Numbered from the stretch's first letter, positions 6,239-13,391 are shown. The stretch: 13,642 bases of DNA from ARS1285 sp039796495 (GCA_039796495.1 JBDKJQ010000006.1:1-13642), one strand, 5' to 3'. The notes: generated by a model from the sequence alone, not told the origin. A program made the numbers and translations.

Positions 6239-7246
6239 ATGAAAAAGAGGAGTGATCGTTCTCCGATGGCAAGAGCGTATTTAACGCATTTGTCGCATCC
6301 AATATTCCCTGTCAGAGAAATAGTACTTGCTCAGGAAGTTGATACCCGACTAGAAAACGGTTATAAAACTGACCGACAAGGGCATTGGGATTTTTACACT
6401 TATAAAAAAAGAAGAATTGAGATCGGTTATTTCTGCGAATTAACAAGTGCAGGCATCTACGGAGGATTTCTTGGGAAAACATTCGTAGTAGGAGAACGTA
6501 CAGGCAGCGATTTTGAAAACAACTCCGTTACAACGCCGTGGATAGCCTACCCCGATGTTCACAATGAACAGGATAAACTCTTTATTGAATCAAAATCATG
6601 TTTTGTTCATGACAAACTAAAACTCCGTCATGAACAGATGCAATTATACAGAGAGTTGTCAGTGATGCATCCGGATCATCAGGTATTATTTACTATTTAT
6701 CGGCACGCGGTCAGAAATGTCGATTCTATAGTGGGTACGGAAAAAGAGGTTTATAGAAATATAGCAGGACAGATAAAAGGCTCGCTCGTCCTTCCCTTCA
6801 GTATTATGGCTGCATTTCATAATTCAGACGATAAAATGCTGGTGTTTGATTATCAAGGGAAAAAAGAACAATACAAAGCAGTTACTTCAACAACACTTAA
6901 CCTATTTTTCGAAGGCTCGTACGCGAAAGAAGCAGAAAAGATTATTGCTCAATTAGGATTAGATCCTCACGAGTATACTATAGAAAGACGTATGTCTCCA
7001 CGTAATTTTAGTGTTGAAGGAAACAAAGTACAACAATTTCCGATTCTCTGGATTGAAGAGAAGAACAAACCAGCTCCAGTCCTTCCCTCAACGCAACCGA
7101 TAGACTCTGAAACAGGAGTACCTACCACAATTGTAACAGTAACGCTTCCCACCAACGGATTAGGCGTGGGGCTTGAACAGTTAGTAGATGAACCGTATCA
7201 GAATATTTCACGGCCGGCATTAGAAGAAGTTCCTATCCCGTTTTAA
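6239..7246 (+). CDS. Uncharacterised protein with a PD-(D/E)XK nuclease-like motif
   Basis: A 335-residue soluble protein of no named family that I recognise. Residues 50-140 carry the ordered motifs of a RecB/Cas4-like PD-(D/E)XK nuclease. A strand with Glu61 or Glu67 comes first, then Pro105-Asp106, then a hydrophobic strand leading into Glu117-Ser118-Lys119 (LFIESK), then Gln133-x3-Tyr137 (QMQLY) on a helix. Enzymes of this fold cut DNA or RNA using a metal held by the Asp and Glu/Lys residues. The C-terminal 60 residues are rich in Pro, Thr and Val and look disordered. A nuclease role is inferred from motif order only. No helicase, Cas gene or methylase is adjacent. Its stop lies 5 bases from the stop of the convergent gene at 7252. 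The chosen start follows the TATA box; the GTG at 6167 would add 24 residues. Confidence 0.75.
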   Translation: MKKRSDRSPMARAYLTHLSHPIFPVREIVLAQEVDTRLENGYKTDRQGHWDFYTYKKRRIEIGYFCELTSAGIYGGFLGKTFVVGERTGSDFENNSVTTPWIAYPDVHNEQDKLFIESKSCFVHDKLKLRHEQMQLYRELSVMHPDHQVLFTIYRHAVRNVDSIVGTEKEVYRNIAGQIKGSLVLPFSIMAAFHNSDDKMLVFDYQGKKEQYKAVTSTTLNLFFEGSYAKEAEKIIAQLGLDPHEYTIERRMSPRNFSVEGNKVQQFPILWIEEKNKPAPVLPSTQPIDSETGVPTTIVTVTLPTNGLGVGLEQLVDEPYQNISRPALEEVPIPF

Positions 7247-7251
7247 TGTCA

Positions 7252-7650
7252 TTACATTCTAAACAGAGCTATACTATCCAGTGATTCGACAAATTCTTGA
7301 TATGAAATAAAATGTCCGCAATCAGTAACCACCTTAACATCTACTTGCCGAGGAATAAATCCTGTCCAGGGAAACTCTATTCCTCCTATTGCAATAGTCG
7401 CCATTTGCCTATCGCGAGTCAAAGCAAATCGCTCGAGTGCATTCATGACCGCTTCAGGATTGCAAGCATCAGCTATTAACGGAAGGTACGCATATCGGTC
7501 ATTAATTCTTAATCGTGTTGCAGGACCTCCTTGAATAATCTCTTCGACACTTTTTTCGATGGAATCTGGTGAGCAATAAAGATTCCACCCTTTATCATGA
7601 ATTTTCTGAAATATTTCTTGCTCTGCTTCAGCTAAAAAATAATTTTCCAT
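7252..7650 (-). CDS. Hypothetical protein, 132 residues
   Basis: I do not recognise this gene. It encodes a soluble, mixed alpha/beta protein of 132 residues, acidic near the N-terminus (AEAEQEIFQKIHDKG). The middle and end have a strand-like GIEFPW (around 94-99), then VDVKVVTDCGHFISY (103-117). No membrane segment, signal peptide or Cys cluster is visible. The ATG at 7650 is supported by a TATA box at 7671-7678. It ends tail to tail with the nuclease-like gene on the other strand, leaving almost no intergenic space for terminators. Confidence 0.65.
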   Translation of the reverse strand: MENYFLAEAEQEIFQKIHDKGWNLYCSPDSIEKSVEEIIQGGPATRLRINDRYAYLPLIADACNPEAVMNALERFALTRDRQMATIAIGGIEFPWTGFIPRQVDVKVVTDCGHFISYQEFVESLDSIALFRM

Positions 7651-7670
7651 GTTAGCAGATATAATTACTG

Positions 7671-7678
7671 TTTAAAAA
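7671..7678 (-). promoter_or_regulatory. TATA box of the 132-residue hypothetical gene
   Basis: TTTAAAAA (plus strand), centred about 24 bases upstream of the ATG at 7650. Confidence 0.5.
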
Positions 7679-7694
7679 ACTTATGTCGATGAAA

Positions 7695-7928
7695 CTAATG
7701 TTTATTCCGTCGCTTAATCGCAAAATAATAAATCAAAGCTCCAAGCCAATTCAGAAGCGCAACAATAATCACCCATATAACTTTATCATTCTCATGTTTG
7801 AATTTGCGCTGCGCAACATCAACAAGCATGTAAATCCAGAATACAAAAAGCAAAATAAACGCAGCGATCATAACAAGCCAAAACAAAAGTAATCCTACAA
7901 TAAGTCCGGGTCCTAAAAGTTCAGCCAT
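7695..7928 (-). CDS. PLDc_N-like small membrane protein
   Basis: A 77-residue protein with two membrane segments (about 6-36 and 48-68). Between them is the motif YMLVDVAQRKFKHENDKVIW, and the protein ends in YYFAIKRRNKH. This layout, a hydrophobic hairpin with a polar Asp/Lys-rich turn and a basic tail, is that of the PLDc_N (phospholipase D-nuclease N-terminal) family. That domain occurs alone in many bacteria and archaea, without a known biochemical role. No catalytic phospholipase domain follows here. The ATG at 7928 has a TATA box at 7950-7958 that touches the stop codon of alaS, so it probably has its own promoter despite lying just behind alaS on the same strand. Confidence 0.72.
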   Translation of the reverse strand: MAELLGPGLIVGLLLFWLVMIAAFILLFVFWIYMLVDVAQRKFKHENDKVIWVIIVALLNWLGALIYYFAIKRRNKH

Positions 7929-7949
7929 GACCTGGATACGAATAAGAGA

Positions 7950-7958
7950 TTTATAAAA
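7950..7958 (-). promoter_or_regulatory. TATA box of the PLDc_N-like gene
   Basis: TTTATAAAA, centred 26 bases upstream of the ATG at 7928 and directly abutting the alaS stop codon (7959-7961). Confidence 0.5.
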
Positions 7959-9746
7959 TTATCCCACAACCGCCTTAATCCTTCGTACTCCCGCCGAAGA
8001 AGCTTCCTCTTTCACAATTTTAAACCTGCCGATCTCTCCTGTCTTACTAACATGCGGACCAGTGCAAATTTCTTTTGAGAACCATCCTTTTTTTTCAGAA
8101 GAATCAAGCACGCTGTACACCGAAACCATTGACGGATATTTATGCCCAAACTCAGCCTGCGCTCCCTTCTCAAATGCCGTCGTAAGAGCCATCTCTTCCC
8201 TGACAACAGAAAGATTATCGGTAATCTTTTTGTTAACAAGCACCTCAACTTTTTTAATTTCCTCAGCAGTCAATTTTCGCGGGAAGGAAAAATCAAAGCG
8301 CAGTCGCTCCGGAGTGATGTTTGATCCGCGCTGTTTCACTTCATCCCCCAGAATCTTTCGCAACGACTCATTAAGTAAATGCGTTGCGGTGTGCAGTCGA
8401 ACCGTTTGTTCACTATGATCTGCCAAACCTGATTTAAATTTTCCGCTCGAAGCAGTGCGCGATAATTCCTGGTGTTTTTTCTCTTCTGCATAAAACTCTT
8501 TCTCATCAACGCTAATTTTTTTCTCTCCAGCCAGCTCTCGCGTCATCTCAAATGGAAAACCATAACTCTGATACAACAAGAACGCATCTTTGCCGGATAT
8601 TTTTTTCTTGTCTTTTGTCAAGGAATTAAACACGCCGATGCCTTTTTCTAAAGTTTCCAGAAATTTATTTTCTTCTTTTTCTAATTCAGAAAGAATCTTT
8701 TTTTTATCTTTCAATATTTCATAATCAAAATAAATTTCAAAAACAGGCTCAGCAACTACTCTTACAAAACGTTCAAGACCGAGATTTCTGCCATGGCGCA
8801 CAGCCCGCCGGATTAATCTTCGCAACACATATCCCTGCTCAACATTTCCCGGTACAACACCCTCAGCGACGATAAAAACACTTGCCTTGACATGATCTGC
8901 AATAATTCTCATGGATTTTCTGTTTTTCTCATCAGCATACTTTTTCCCGGAAATCTTTTCAATAGATTTTATTATAGGAAGAAAACAATCAGTCTGATAT
9001 ACATCACTCAAACCGTTCAAAATAGCAATTGTTCGTTCGACCCCCATGCCTGTATCGATATTTTTTTGTTGTGCTTCTTTGTAATGTCCTTCTTCATCTT
9101 TCTCATACTGCATGAGTACATCATTCCAGATTTCAACCCAGCGCTTATCCTCAGGATCAAATTGTTTGGGAGGTTTTTCTTTTCCTTTCCAAAAAAACAT
9201 TTCAGTGTCTGGTCCGCACGGTCCACTCTTTCCAGCAGGCCCCCACCAGTTATGCTCGCTTTCCAAAACCCCGCCTTCCAAAAATGCGATTCGCTCGCGC
9301 GGCATTCCCAAAGAAAGCCATATCTTTGTCGCCTCATCATCTCGTGGAACCTGCGACACTCGCCTGTCCCCACCAAAGACGCTCACTGCAAGTTTTTCAA
9401 GAGGAATTTTCAAAACCTTAGTCAAAAATTCAAAACTGTATGTAATCGCTTCTTTCTTGAAGTAATCGCCAAGACTCCAATTTCCCAACATCTCAAAAAA
9501 AGTTAAATGCGTGTCATCACCAACTTCGTCAATATCCTGCGTTCTAACGCATCGCTGCACATTCACGAGACGCTTTCCAAACGGATGTTTTTGTCCAAGT
9601 AAGTAGGGAACAAGCGGATGCATACCTGCAGTAGTGAACAAAACAGTAGGATCATTCGCAGGGATCAGAGAAGAATTCGGGATTTCTGAGTGTCCCTTCT
9701 CCTTAAAAAAAGTTATATATTTTTTGATAAGTTGGGTGCGATTCAT
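7959..9746 (-). CDS. alaS: Alanyl-tRNA synthetase, bacterial type, lacking the C-Ala domain
   Basis: Charges tRNA-Ala in the cytoplasm. The class II core is clear. The start, MNRTQLIKKYITFFKEKGH, is bacterial in style. Motif 2 reads VRTQDIDEVGDDTHLTFFEMLGN-like, and motif 3 is DTGMGVERT. The editing domain keeps both halves of its zinc site: HTATH at 452-456 and Cys561/His565 (CTGPH). The protein ends at residue 595 just after the editing domain (RRIKAVVG). The C-terminal C-Ala domain of the usual ~875-residue enzyme is missing, with no sign of it downstream. Short AlaRS of this kind is known to me from reduced genomes such as candidate phyla bacteria. An archaeal host would be expected to carry the archaeal type, so transfer is likely. 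The ATG at 9746 has a TATA box 25 bases upstream. Confidence 0.96.
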   Translation of the reverse strand: MNRTQLIKKYITFFKEKGHSEIPNSSLIPANDPTVLFTTAGMHPLVPYLLGQKHPFGKRLVNVQRCVRTQDIDEVGDDTHLTFFEMLGNWSLGDYFKKEAITYSFEFLTKVLKIPLEKLAVSVFGGDRRVSQVPRDDEATKIWLSLGMPRERIAFLEGGVLESEHNWWGPAGKSGPCGPDTEMFFWKGKEKPPKQFDPEDKRWVEIWNDVLMQYEKDEEGHYKEAQQKNIDTGMGVERTIAILNGLSDVYQTDCFLPIIKSIEKISGKKYADEKNRKSMRIIADHVKASVFIVAEGVVPGNVEQGYVLRRLIRRAVRHGRNLGLERFVRVVAEPVFEIYFDYEILKDKKKILSELEKEENKFLETLEKGIGVFNSLTKDKKKISGKDAFLLYQSYGFPFEMTRELAGEKKISVDEKEFYAEEKKHQELSRTASSGKFKSGLADHSEQTVRLHTATHLLNESLRKILGDEVKQRGSNITPERLRFDFSFPRKLTAEEIKKVEVLVNKKITDNLSVVREEMALTTAFEKGAQAEFGHKYPSMVSVYSVLDSSEKKGWFSKEICTGPHVSKTGEIGRFKIVKEEASSAGVRRIKAVVG

Positions 9747-9764
9747 GAATAGAAGAGAGAAAGG

Positions 9765-9777
9765 ATGTTTAAAACAT
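9765..9777 (-). promoter_or_regulatory. TATA box of alaS inside a 13-base inverted repeat
   Basis: ATGTTT-A-AAACAT is a perfect inverted repeat with a 1-base centre. Its TTTAAAA core is centred 25 bases upstream of the alaS ATG. It may simply be the TATA box; the symmetry could also be an operator. Confidence 0.5.
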
Positions 9778-9784
9778 TTGCGAA

Positions 9785-10606
9785 TTAAGCAACCTTTAGC
9801 TTATCAAATAATTCGTAATCGGTGTTTTGAATAGTCTGAGAAAAATTTCCAAGTGCTTCAAATAATTCTTCGCGCAAATCAGGATATCCTCGAGCTATAA
9901 CTGTAAAAACTTTTTCCTTTTCCTTTTGATTTTCATCATACAATTCTGCAAGTCGCCGCTTTCCTGCTTCACTTCGCAGCATTCGTCGCGCCCATGCATC
10001 TTTATCCTCCATTCTTTCTCTTAAAGTTGTATAGACTTGAGAACTCAAAACTCTTTGCCGCTGTAAATAATCCCATGCACGCTCATTTAAGGGAACAACT
10101 GCATGACTTTCTAATCCCAGTTCCTCCATAACGCGTACCCCGTCTTCAAGTCGATCGACATAAAAAAAGATCTGAGAAATAATCCCTCCTGCACTTTTAA
10201 TGACTGGTACCCATTTGTCACGAGGTGAAGATCCTTCATTATTTAAATCAGAAACAAGAGCAACATGCTTTCCTCTCATATCTGCACCGATGCATTTTCC
10301 GTCCTTATAGATCATGACTCTTGCCTTACTCATTTCAATAGCAACAGGATTTGAAAATATCCAGTCACGTGATTCTCCTCCAGCAATAATATCTATTTCT
10401 CCTCCATACTGTTGAACTAAGTCAGCCAGATCGTTGCATGCTGCATGATCGTGATGTTGATGTTTCATAACAACTTCACTATTTACCTGATAAGGACCAA
10501 TTTGTCCAGATGTATACGGGAAAAAAGTTTCAGAAAACTGGAACCCTTTGTCCTCTATTAAAAATTGTAGATTCCTTTGTTGCATCTGGTTCAGATCCAA
10601 ATTCAT
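9785..10606 (-). CDS. PyrE-like phosphoribosyltransferase with an altered PRPP loop
   Basis: A 273-residue protein resembling orotate phosphoribosyltransferase, which joins orotate to PRPP in UMP synthesis. The N-terminal FPYTSGQIGPYQVNSEVV (29-46) mirrors the OPRT segment near the orotate site. Next come EIDIIAGGESRDWIFSNPVA (70-89), IYKDGKCIGADMRGK (99-113) in the place of the catalytic Lys loop, and VALVSDLNNEGSS (115-127) in the place of the PRPP motif. FFYVDRLEDG (147-156) is also OPRT-like. The usual motif reads roughly VVVEDVITTGGS, so the TTG of the phosphate loop is replaced by NEG here. About 90 residues of charged helix follow (181-273), longer than normal OPRT. It may act on another base or be an OPRT-derived regulator. 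The ATG at 10606 has a TATA box 25 bases upstream. Confidence 0.75.
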   Translation of the reverse strand: MNLDLNQMQQRNLQFLIEDKGFQFSETFFPYTSGQIGPYQVNSEVVMKHQHHDHAACNDLADLVQQYGGEIDIIAGGESRDWIFSNPVAIEMSKARVMIYKDGKCIGADMRGKHVALVSDLNNEGSSPRDKWVPVIKSAGGIISQIFFYVDRLEDGVRVMEELGLESHAVVPLNERAWDYLQRQRVLSSQVYTTLRERMEDKDAWARRMLRSEAGKRRLAELYDENQKEKEKVFTVIARGYPDLREELFEALGNFSQTIQNTDYELFDKLKVA

Positions 10607-10627
10607 TTTTTGCTAAAGAAACTTTGC

Positions 10628-10635
10628 TATAAAAA
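10628..10635 (-). promoter_or_regulatory. TATA box of the PyrE-like gene
   Basis: TATAAAAA on the plus strand, centred about 25 bases upstream of the ATG at 10606. Confidence 0.5.
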
Positions 10636-10672
10636 GATTCTTTCAATTTTTCATCAGAAACAAGTAGTACAA

Positions 10673-10999
10673 TCAGCCCAATTGTTCCAATTTCCGTTTG
10701 ATTTCATCAAGTTCTTTGTGAATATCACGCGACTCACGCACACCAATATGAGATGAAATTTTTTTTTCATGATTTTCTTTGACATATTCAGGCATCAATC
10801 CTGCAACAGTGTTCAGCGTAGATTTCAAAGAGGCAAGTCCTACCCTTAATTCACTTTTCAGCTTCATTTCTTTTTTTCGCAATGAACGGTAGTTTCTGAT
10901 GCTTCTCACTATTTCAAGCAGATTCATCTCACTCGTCAATACCTGTTTTTTCAGATCAACTGCTTCTCCCGATTCAATGCGCACATGTCGTACATCCAT
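10673..10999 (-). CDS. Small coiled-coil protein, second gene of a two-gene operon
   Basis: A 108-residue charged protein from the ATG at 10999, with long helices. One runs from about residue 10 to 65 (Leu and Lys rich, with LLEIVRSIRNYRSLRKKEMK). A shorter one is at the end (DIHKELDEIKRKLEQL). It has no catalytic motif and I do not recognise the family. The stop codon of the preceding gene (TGA at 11004-11002) lies 2 bases before this ATG, so the two are almost certainly cotranscribed and translationally coupled. A TTG at 11005 would make the genes overlap by 4 bases, but the ATG is preferred. Together they suggest a structural pair that binds each other; this is an inference. Confidence 0.68.
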   Translation of the reverse strand: MDVRHVRIESGEAVDLKKQVLTSEMNLLEIVRSIRNYRSLRKKEMKLKSELRVGLASLKSTLNTVAGLMPEYVKENHEKKISSHIGVRESRDIHKELDEIKRKLEQLG

Positions 11000-11001
11000 G
11001 G

Positions 11002-11532
11002 TCAAATTTTTTCAAATAAATGAGAATCAATAACCTCTAATCGTGATTTGATCATTTGCGTTTCCCGCTCCCAGGTCTCCAGCTCCTTGTCTTCTTTTGC
11101 TTTCACTTCTTTGAGTTTTGTAAGCAATTTTTCAATATCGTTCACTTTATTTTGAATATCATAAAATGCCTCCTGTGTCGCCTGGAATTTATCCAACTTA
11201 ATATAGATCGCATCACCTTTTTGTTTTTTAAATTCAGTCGGTTTCACAGGCTCGGGCGCAGGCTCATGCAAAACTTCGTCGGATTTTCGAAAGCCGCTCA
11301 TGTCAAATTGTTTTTGGGATTTTTTCGGGCTGACTGTCTCTTTTATTTGCTGATTAAGCGGCATCTCTGTCGAAGAATAAAAATCATCAAATGAATCTTT
11401 CCCTCCAGAGACTTCTGCCTCAAATTTTTCCGGCAAATCAGGAAGTTCAGGCAAAGCAGGCAGATGTTCAACCTCAGGCTCGGGTAAATCGGGTAATAAT
11501 TCCTTTTCCTCTTTTTTTCCAAACCAGTTCAT
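11002..11532 (-). CDS. Acidic Pro-rich/coiled-coil protein, first gene of a two-gene operon
   Basis: A 176-residue protein with two halves. Residues 1-100 are acidic and low in structure, with repeated Leu-Pro-x-Leu-Pro units near the start (LPDLPEPEVEHLPALPELP) and a second Pro-rich stretch (HEPAPEPVKPTE). Residues 105-176 form a likely coiled coil beginning IYIKLDKFQATQEAF and ending in a LEVIDSHLF segment. The order, a disordered acidic arm followed by a helical module, resembles accessory proteins such as FlaC/D of the archaellum, but I see no firm match. The ATG at 11532 is chosen over a GTG at 11538 because GGAGTGA (11541-11535 on the complement) sits just upstream of it as a Shine-Dalgarno site. 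A TATA box lies at 11565-11572. Confidence 0.7.
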   Translation of the reverse strand: MNWFGKKEEKELLPDLPEPEVEHLPALPELPDLPEKFEAEVSGGKDSFDDFYSSTEMPLNQQIKETVSPKKSQKQFDMSGFRKSDEVLHEPAPEPVKPTEFKKQKGDAIYIKLDKFQATQEAFYDIQNKVNDIEKLLTKLKEVKAKEDKELETWERETQMIKSRLEVIDSHLFEKI

Positions 11533-11534
11533 AG

Positions 11535-11541
11535 TCACTCC
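11535..11541 (-). promoter_or_regulatory. Strong Shine-Dalgarno site (GGAGTGA)
   Basis: On the complement GGAGTGA ends 2 bases before the ATG at 11532. It is the clearest ribosome binding site in the window, since most other genes appear leaderless. It overlaps the alternative GTG start, which argues against that start. Confidence 0.6.
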
Positions 11542-11564
11542 TTTTACTTAATAAAATTCCCTAA

Positions 11565-11572
11565 TTTAAAAA
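11565..11572 (-). promoter_or_regulatory. TATA box of the coiled-coil operon
   Basis: TTTAAAAA on the plus strand. Initiation about 25 bases downstream would give a leader of roughly 11 bases, just long enough to contain the Shine-Dalgarno site. Confidence 0.45.
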
Positions 11573-11658
11573 CATTTGTTTTTTATCAGAAGAGAATTTT
11601 AAAAAATAACCGGATTTTTAACGCCATTTACAATCGAAAGATATTAAAATGAAAACTT

Positions 11659-11666
11659 CTATTAAA
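11659..11666 (+). promoter_or_regulatory. Probable TATA box of the TFE operon
   Basis: TATTAAAG lies about 23-25 bases before the ATG at 11685, favouring that start over an in-frame ATG at 11649. Confidence 0.4.
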
Positions 11667-11684
11667 GGATACTTTCTGACGAAC

Positions 11685-12449
11685 ATGGCCAAAAAAAAAT
11701 CAAAAAAACCTTCTAAAGCGTCTGAACCAAAAAAAACAGTGGAAGACAGCCAGATAGTGCTTCTCAAGTCTATCGTCGAAGATTTGATAGGCAAGCAATC
11801 AATTCCCATCATTGATCTATTGGCAGGAAAAAAACCAGTGAACGAATTTTCCATTGCCGAAAGCCTGAAACTGACTATAAACCAGACGCGAAACATTTTA
11901 TACAAACTGTCAGATCTTGGTCTTGTTTCATTCACCAGAAAAAAAGACAAAAGAAAAGGGTGGTATATTTATTTCTGGACATTAAATGCCCAGCAGTCGA
12001 TTCTTTTACTTGAAGAAAAGCTAAAAAACAAACTCAAGGAATTAAAAAATCAGCTGAGAAACAGGAAGATGAATCGGTATTATTCCTGCAGCGTATGCTC
12101 AACAGAAGTGAATGAAGAGGCCGCACTGCTGAATAATTTTACCTGCCCTGAATGCACGACAGTCTACCAGCTCGTCGATGACACCGAGCATGTAAAAAAT
12201 ATTGAAAGGGAAATGGCAAAGATTTCAAAAGAGCTCACACTCGTCTCAGAAGAAGTCAAAAAACAAAAGGAAAAGCAAGACAAAGAAAAAGGAAGAAAGA
12301 TAGTACGGGAGGAAAGAGAAAAGAAAGAGAAAAGAAAAATGGCCCGATTAAAACGGATGGCTGAAAAAAAGAAGTTGATAAAAGAAACAGAAAAGAAGAA
12401 AGCGCCAAAAAAGAAAAAACAGAAAAAAACGGTAAAAAAAAGAAAATAA
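11685..12449 (+). CDS. tfe: Transcription factor E (TFIIE-alpha homologue) with a long Lys-rich tail
   Basis: An archaeal basal transcription factor that helps TBP/TFB and RNA polymerase open the promoter. From the ATG at 11685 the product has 254 residues. Residues 20-105 form the winged helix: a SIAESLKLTINQTRNILYKL helix-turn-helix, then a wing with FTRKKDKRKGWYIYFW. A coiled linker follows (106-130). Next is a zinc ribbon with Cys135-x2-Cys138 and Cys154-x2-Cys157, ending in a TTVYQLVDD strand. After about residue 175 comes a Lys/Glu-rich tail of about 75 residues ending in poly-Lys patches, which makes it longer than the usual 170-180 residues. The tail could bind nucleic acid without sequence specificity. 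The rhomboid gene starts 1 base after the stop. An upstream ATG at 11649 would add 12 residues. Confidence 0.9.
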   Translation: MAKKKSKKPSKASEPKKTVEDSQIVLLKSIVEDLIGKQSIPIIDLLAGKKPVNEFSIAESLKLTINQTRNILYKLSDLGLVSFTRKKDKRKGWYIYFWTLNAQQSILLLEEKLKNKLKELKNQLRNRKMNRYYSCSVCSTEVNEEAALLNNFTCPECTTVYQLVDDTEHVKNIEREMAKISKELTLVSEEVKKQKEKQDKEKGRKIVREEREKKEKRKMARLKRMAEKKKLIKETEKKKAPKKKKQKKTVKKRK

Positions 12450-12450
12450 G

Positions 12451-13365
12451 ATGGTCCGCTGGTTTGAGGAAAAATTTGAAAAGGATGGAATGAGAAAACA
12501 TACCCTCAAAAGAATCGACGGCAGTTCCCGCGTTGAGAAAATAAAAGATGCCTACCGATTTTTCAGCGTGACAAATTGGCTGATTATCGTTAATATCTTT
12601 GTCTATCTTCTACTGCAGGTTTTTTTGCTGTCCGGCATCAGCCAGGAACATTTGTTCTATTATGTTGGCCTAAGCGCAAGTACTTTTTTTTCAGGAGCAT
12701 ATTGGACTCTGCTAACCAGCATGTTCGCTCATCAATGGCTGCCGCACCTTTTTTTCAACATGATATCATTGTTCTTCGTGGGGAATTTTCTTGAAAGAAT
12801 AATCGGAAGAAAAAAGTTTTTCTGGTTTTATCTCGCCTCAGGAATTTTTGCCGGATTATTTTACGTAACATTATCATTTTATTTTGGAGCCTCACCTCTC
12901 GGAGCAAAAATAGTTATCGACCCGAGCCAATATGCAGTCGGAGCATCAGGAGCAATTTTCGGCATTGCGGGATTGCTTGCAATACTGACGCCGTTTATGC
13001 AGGTCTATTTAATAGCCGGACCAATTATAGCGATTATACTGCAGGCAGTAATAACAAGTGCATTTCCGGATATTTCTGCGCTCTCTCTTGTCAATCTTAT
13101 AGTAACCATCTACATCTTTGTCTCAATTTTTGCCATGTTCTCATTCAATGAAACGATAAGAAAAATAGCTATACCAATGGCAATGCCGTTCTGGCTGCTG
13201 CCGATTGTTGCGATTGTTCCACTCATGATAGCAGGATTATTCGTCGACCTTCCCATCGGCAACACCGCGCATCTCGGCGGATTGATTGCAGGAGTGGTGT
13301 ACGGATTATATCTGCAAAAAAAATACAAAAAGAAAACAGAAATGTTAAGAAAAATGTTTCGGTAG
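12451..13365 (+). CDS. Rhomboid-family intramembrane serine protease
   Basis: A 304-residue membrane protein with about six or seven helices. It cuts transmembrane substrates within the bilayer. The signature residues of active rhomboids are all seen: His99-x3-Asn103 in the second helix (HLFFN), Ser166 in GASGAIFG, and His274 in AHLGGLIAG, giving a complete Ser-His dyad with the oxyanion His/Asn. The N-terminal 40 residues are charged and cytoplasmic. A charged C-terminal tail (KKYKKKTEML) follows the last helix. The ATG at 12451 comes 1 base after the TFE stop, so it is in one operon with TFE and probably translated by coupling; an internal ATG at 12490 is an alternative start. The pairing with a transcription factor has no obvious functional logic. 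Confidence 0.93.
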   Translation: MVRWFEEKFEKDGMRKHTLKRIDGSSRVEKIKDAYRFFSVTNWLIIVNIFVYLLLQVFLLSGISQEHLFYYVGLSASTFFSGAYWTLLTSMFAHQWLPHLFFNMISLFFVGNFLERIIGRKKFFWFYLASGIFAGLFYVTLSFYFGASPLGAKIVIDPSQYAVGASGAIFGIAGLLAILTPFMQVYLIAGPIIAIILQAVITSAFPDISALSLVNLIVTIYIFVSIFAMFSFNETIRKIAIPMAMPFWLLPIVAIVPLMIAGLFVDLPIGNTAHLGGLIAGVVYGLYLQKKYKKKTEMLRKMFR

Positions 13366-13370
13366 GAATG

Positions 13371-13378
13371 TTTTTAAA
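13371..13378 (+). promoter_or_regulatory. TATA box after the rhomboid gene
   Basis: TTTTTAAA, with expected initiation near 13400. It implies a separate transcript covering the small ORFs and hairpins that follow. Confidence 0.4.
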
Positions 13379-13383
13379 CAATC

Positions 13384-13391
13384 TTTTTTTT
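13384..13391 (+). terminator. T8 run, likely terminator of the TFE-rhomboid operon
   Basis: Eight consecutive T residues 19 bases after the rhomboid stop. Archaeal RNA polymerase often stops at such runs without a hairpin. Confidence 0.5.

Noticed and set aside
8892..9506. Long plus-strand open frame inside alaS
   Set aside because: It lies antisense to highly conserved AlaRS catalytic motifs and is a by-product of codon bias.
12256..12501. Minus-strand hydrophobic open frame opposite the TFE tail
   Set aside because: It is the mirror of the Lys-rich tail (AAA/AAG read as Phe/Leu) and has no promoter or start context of its own.
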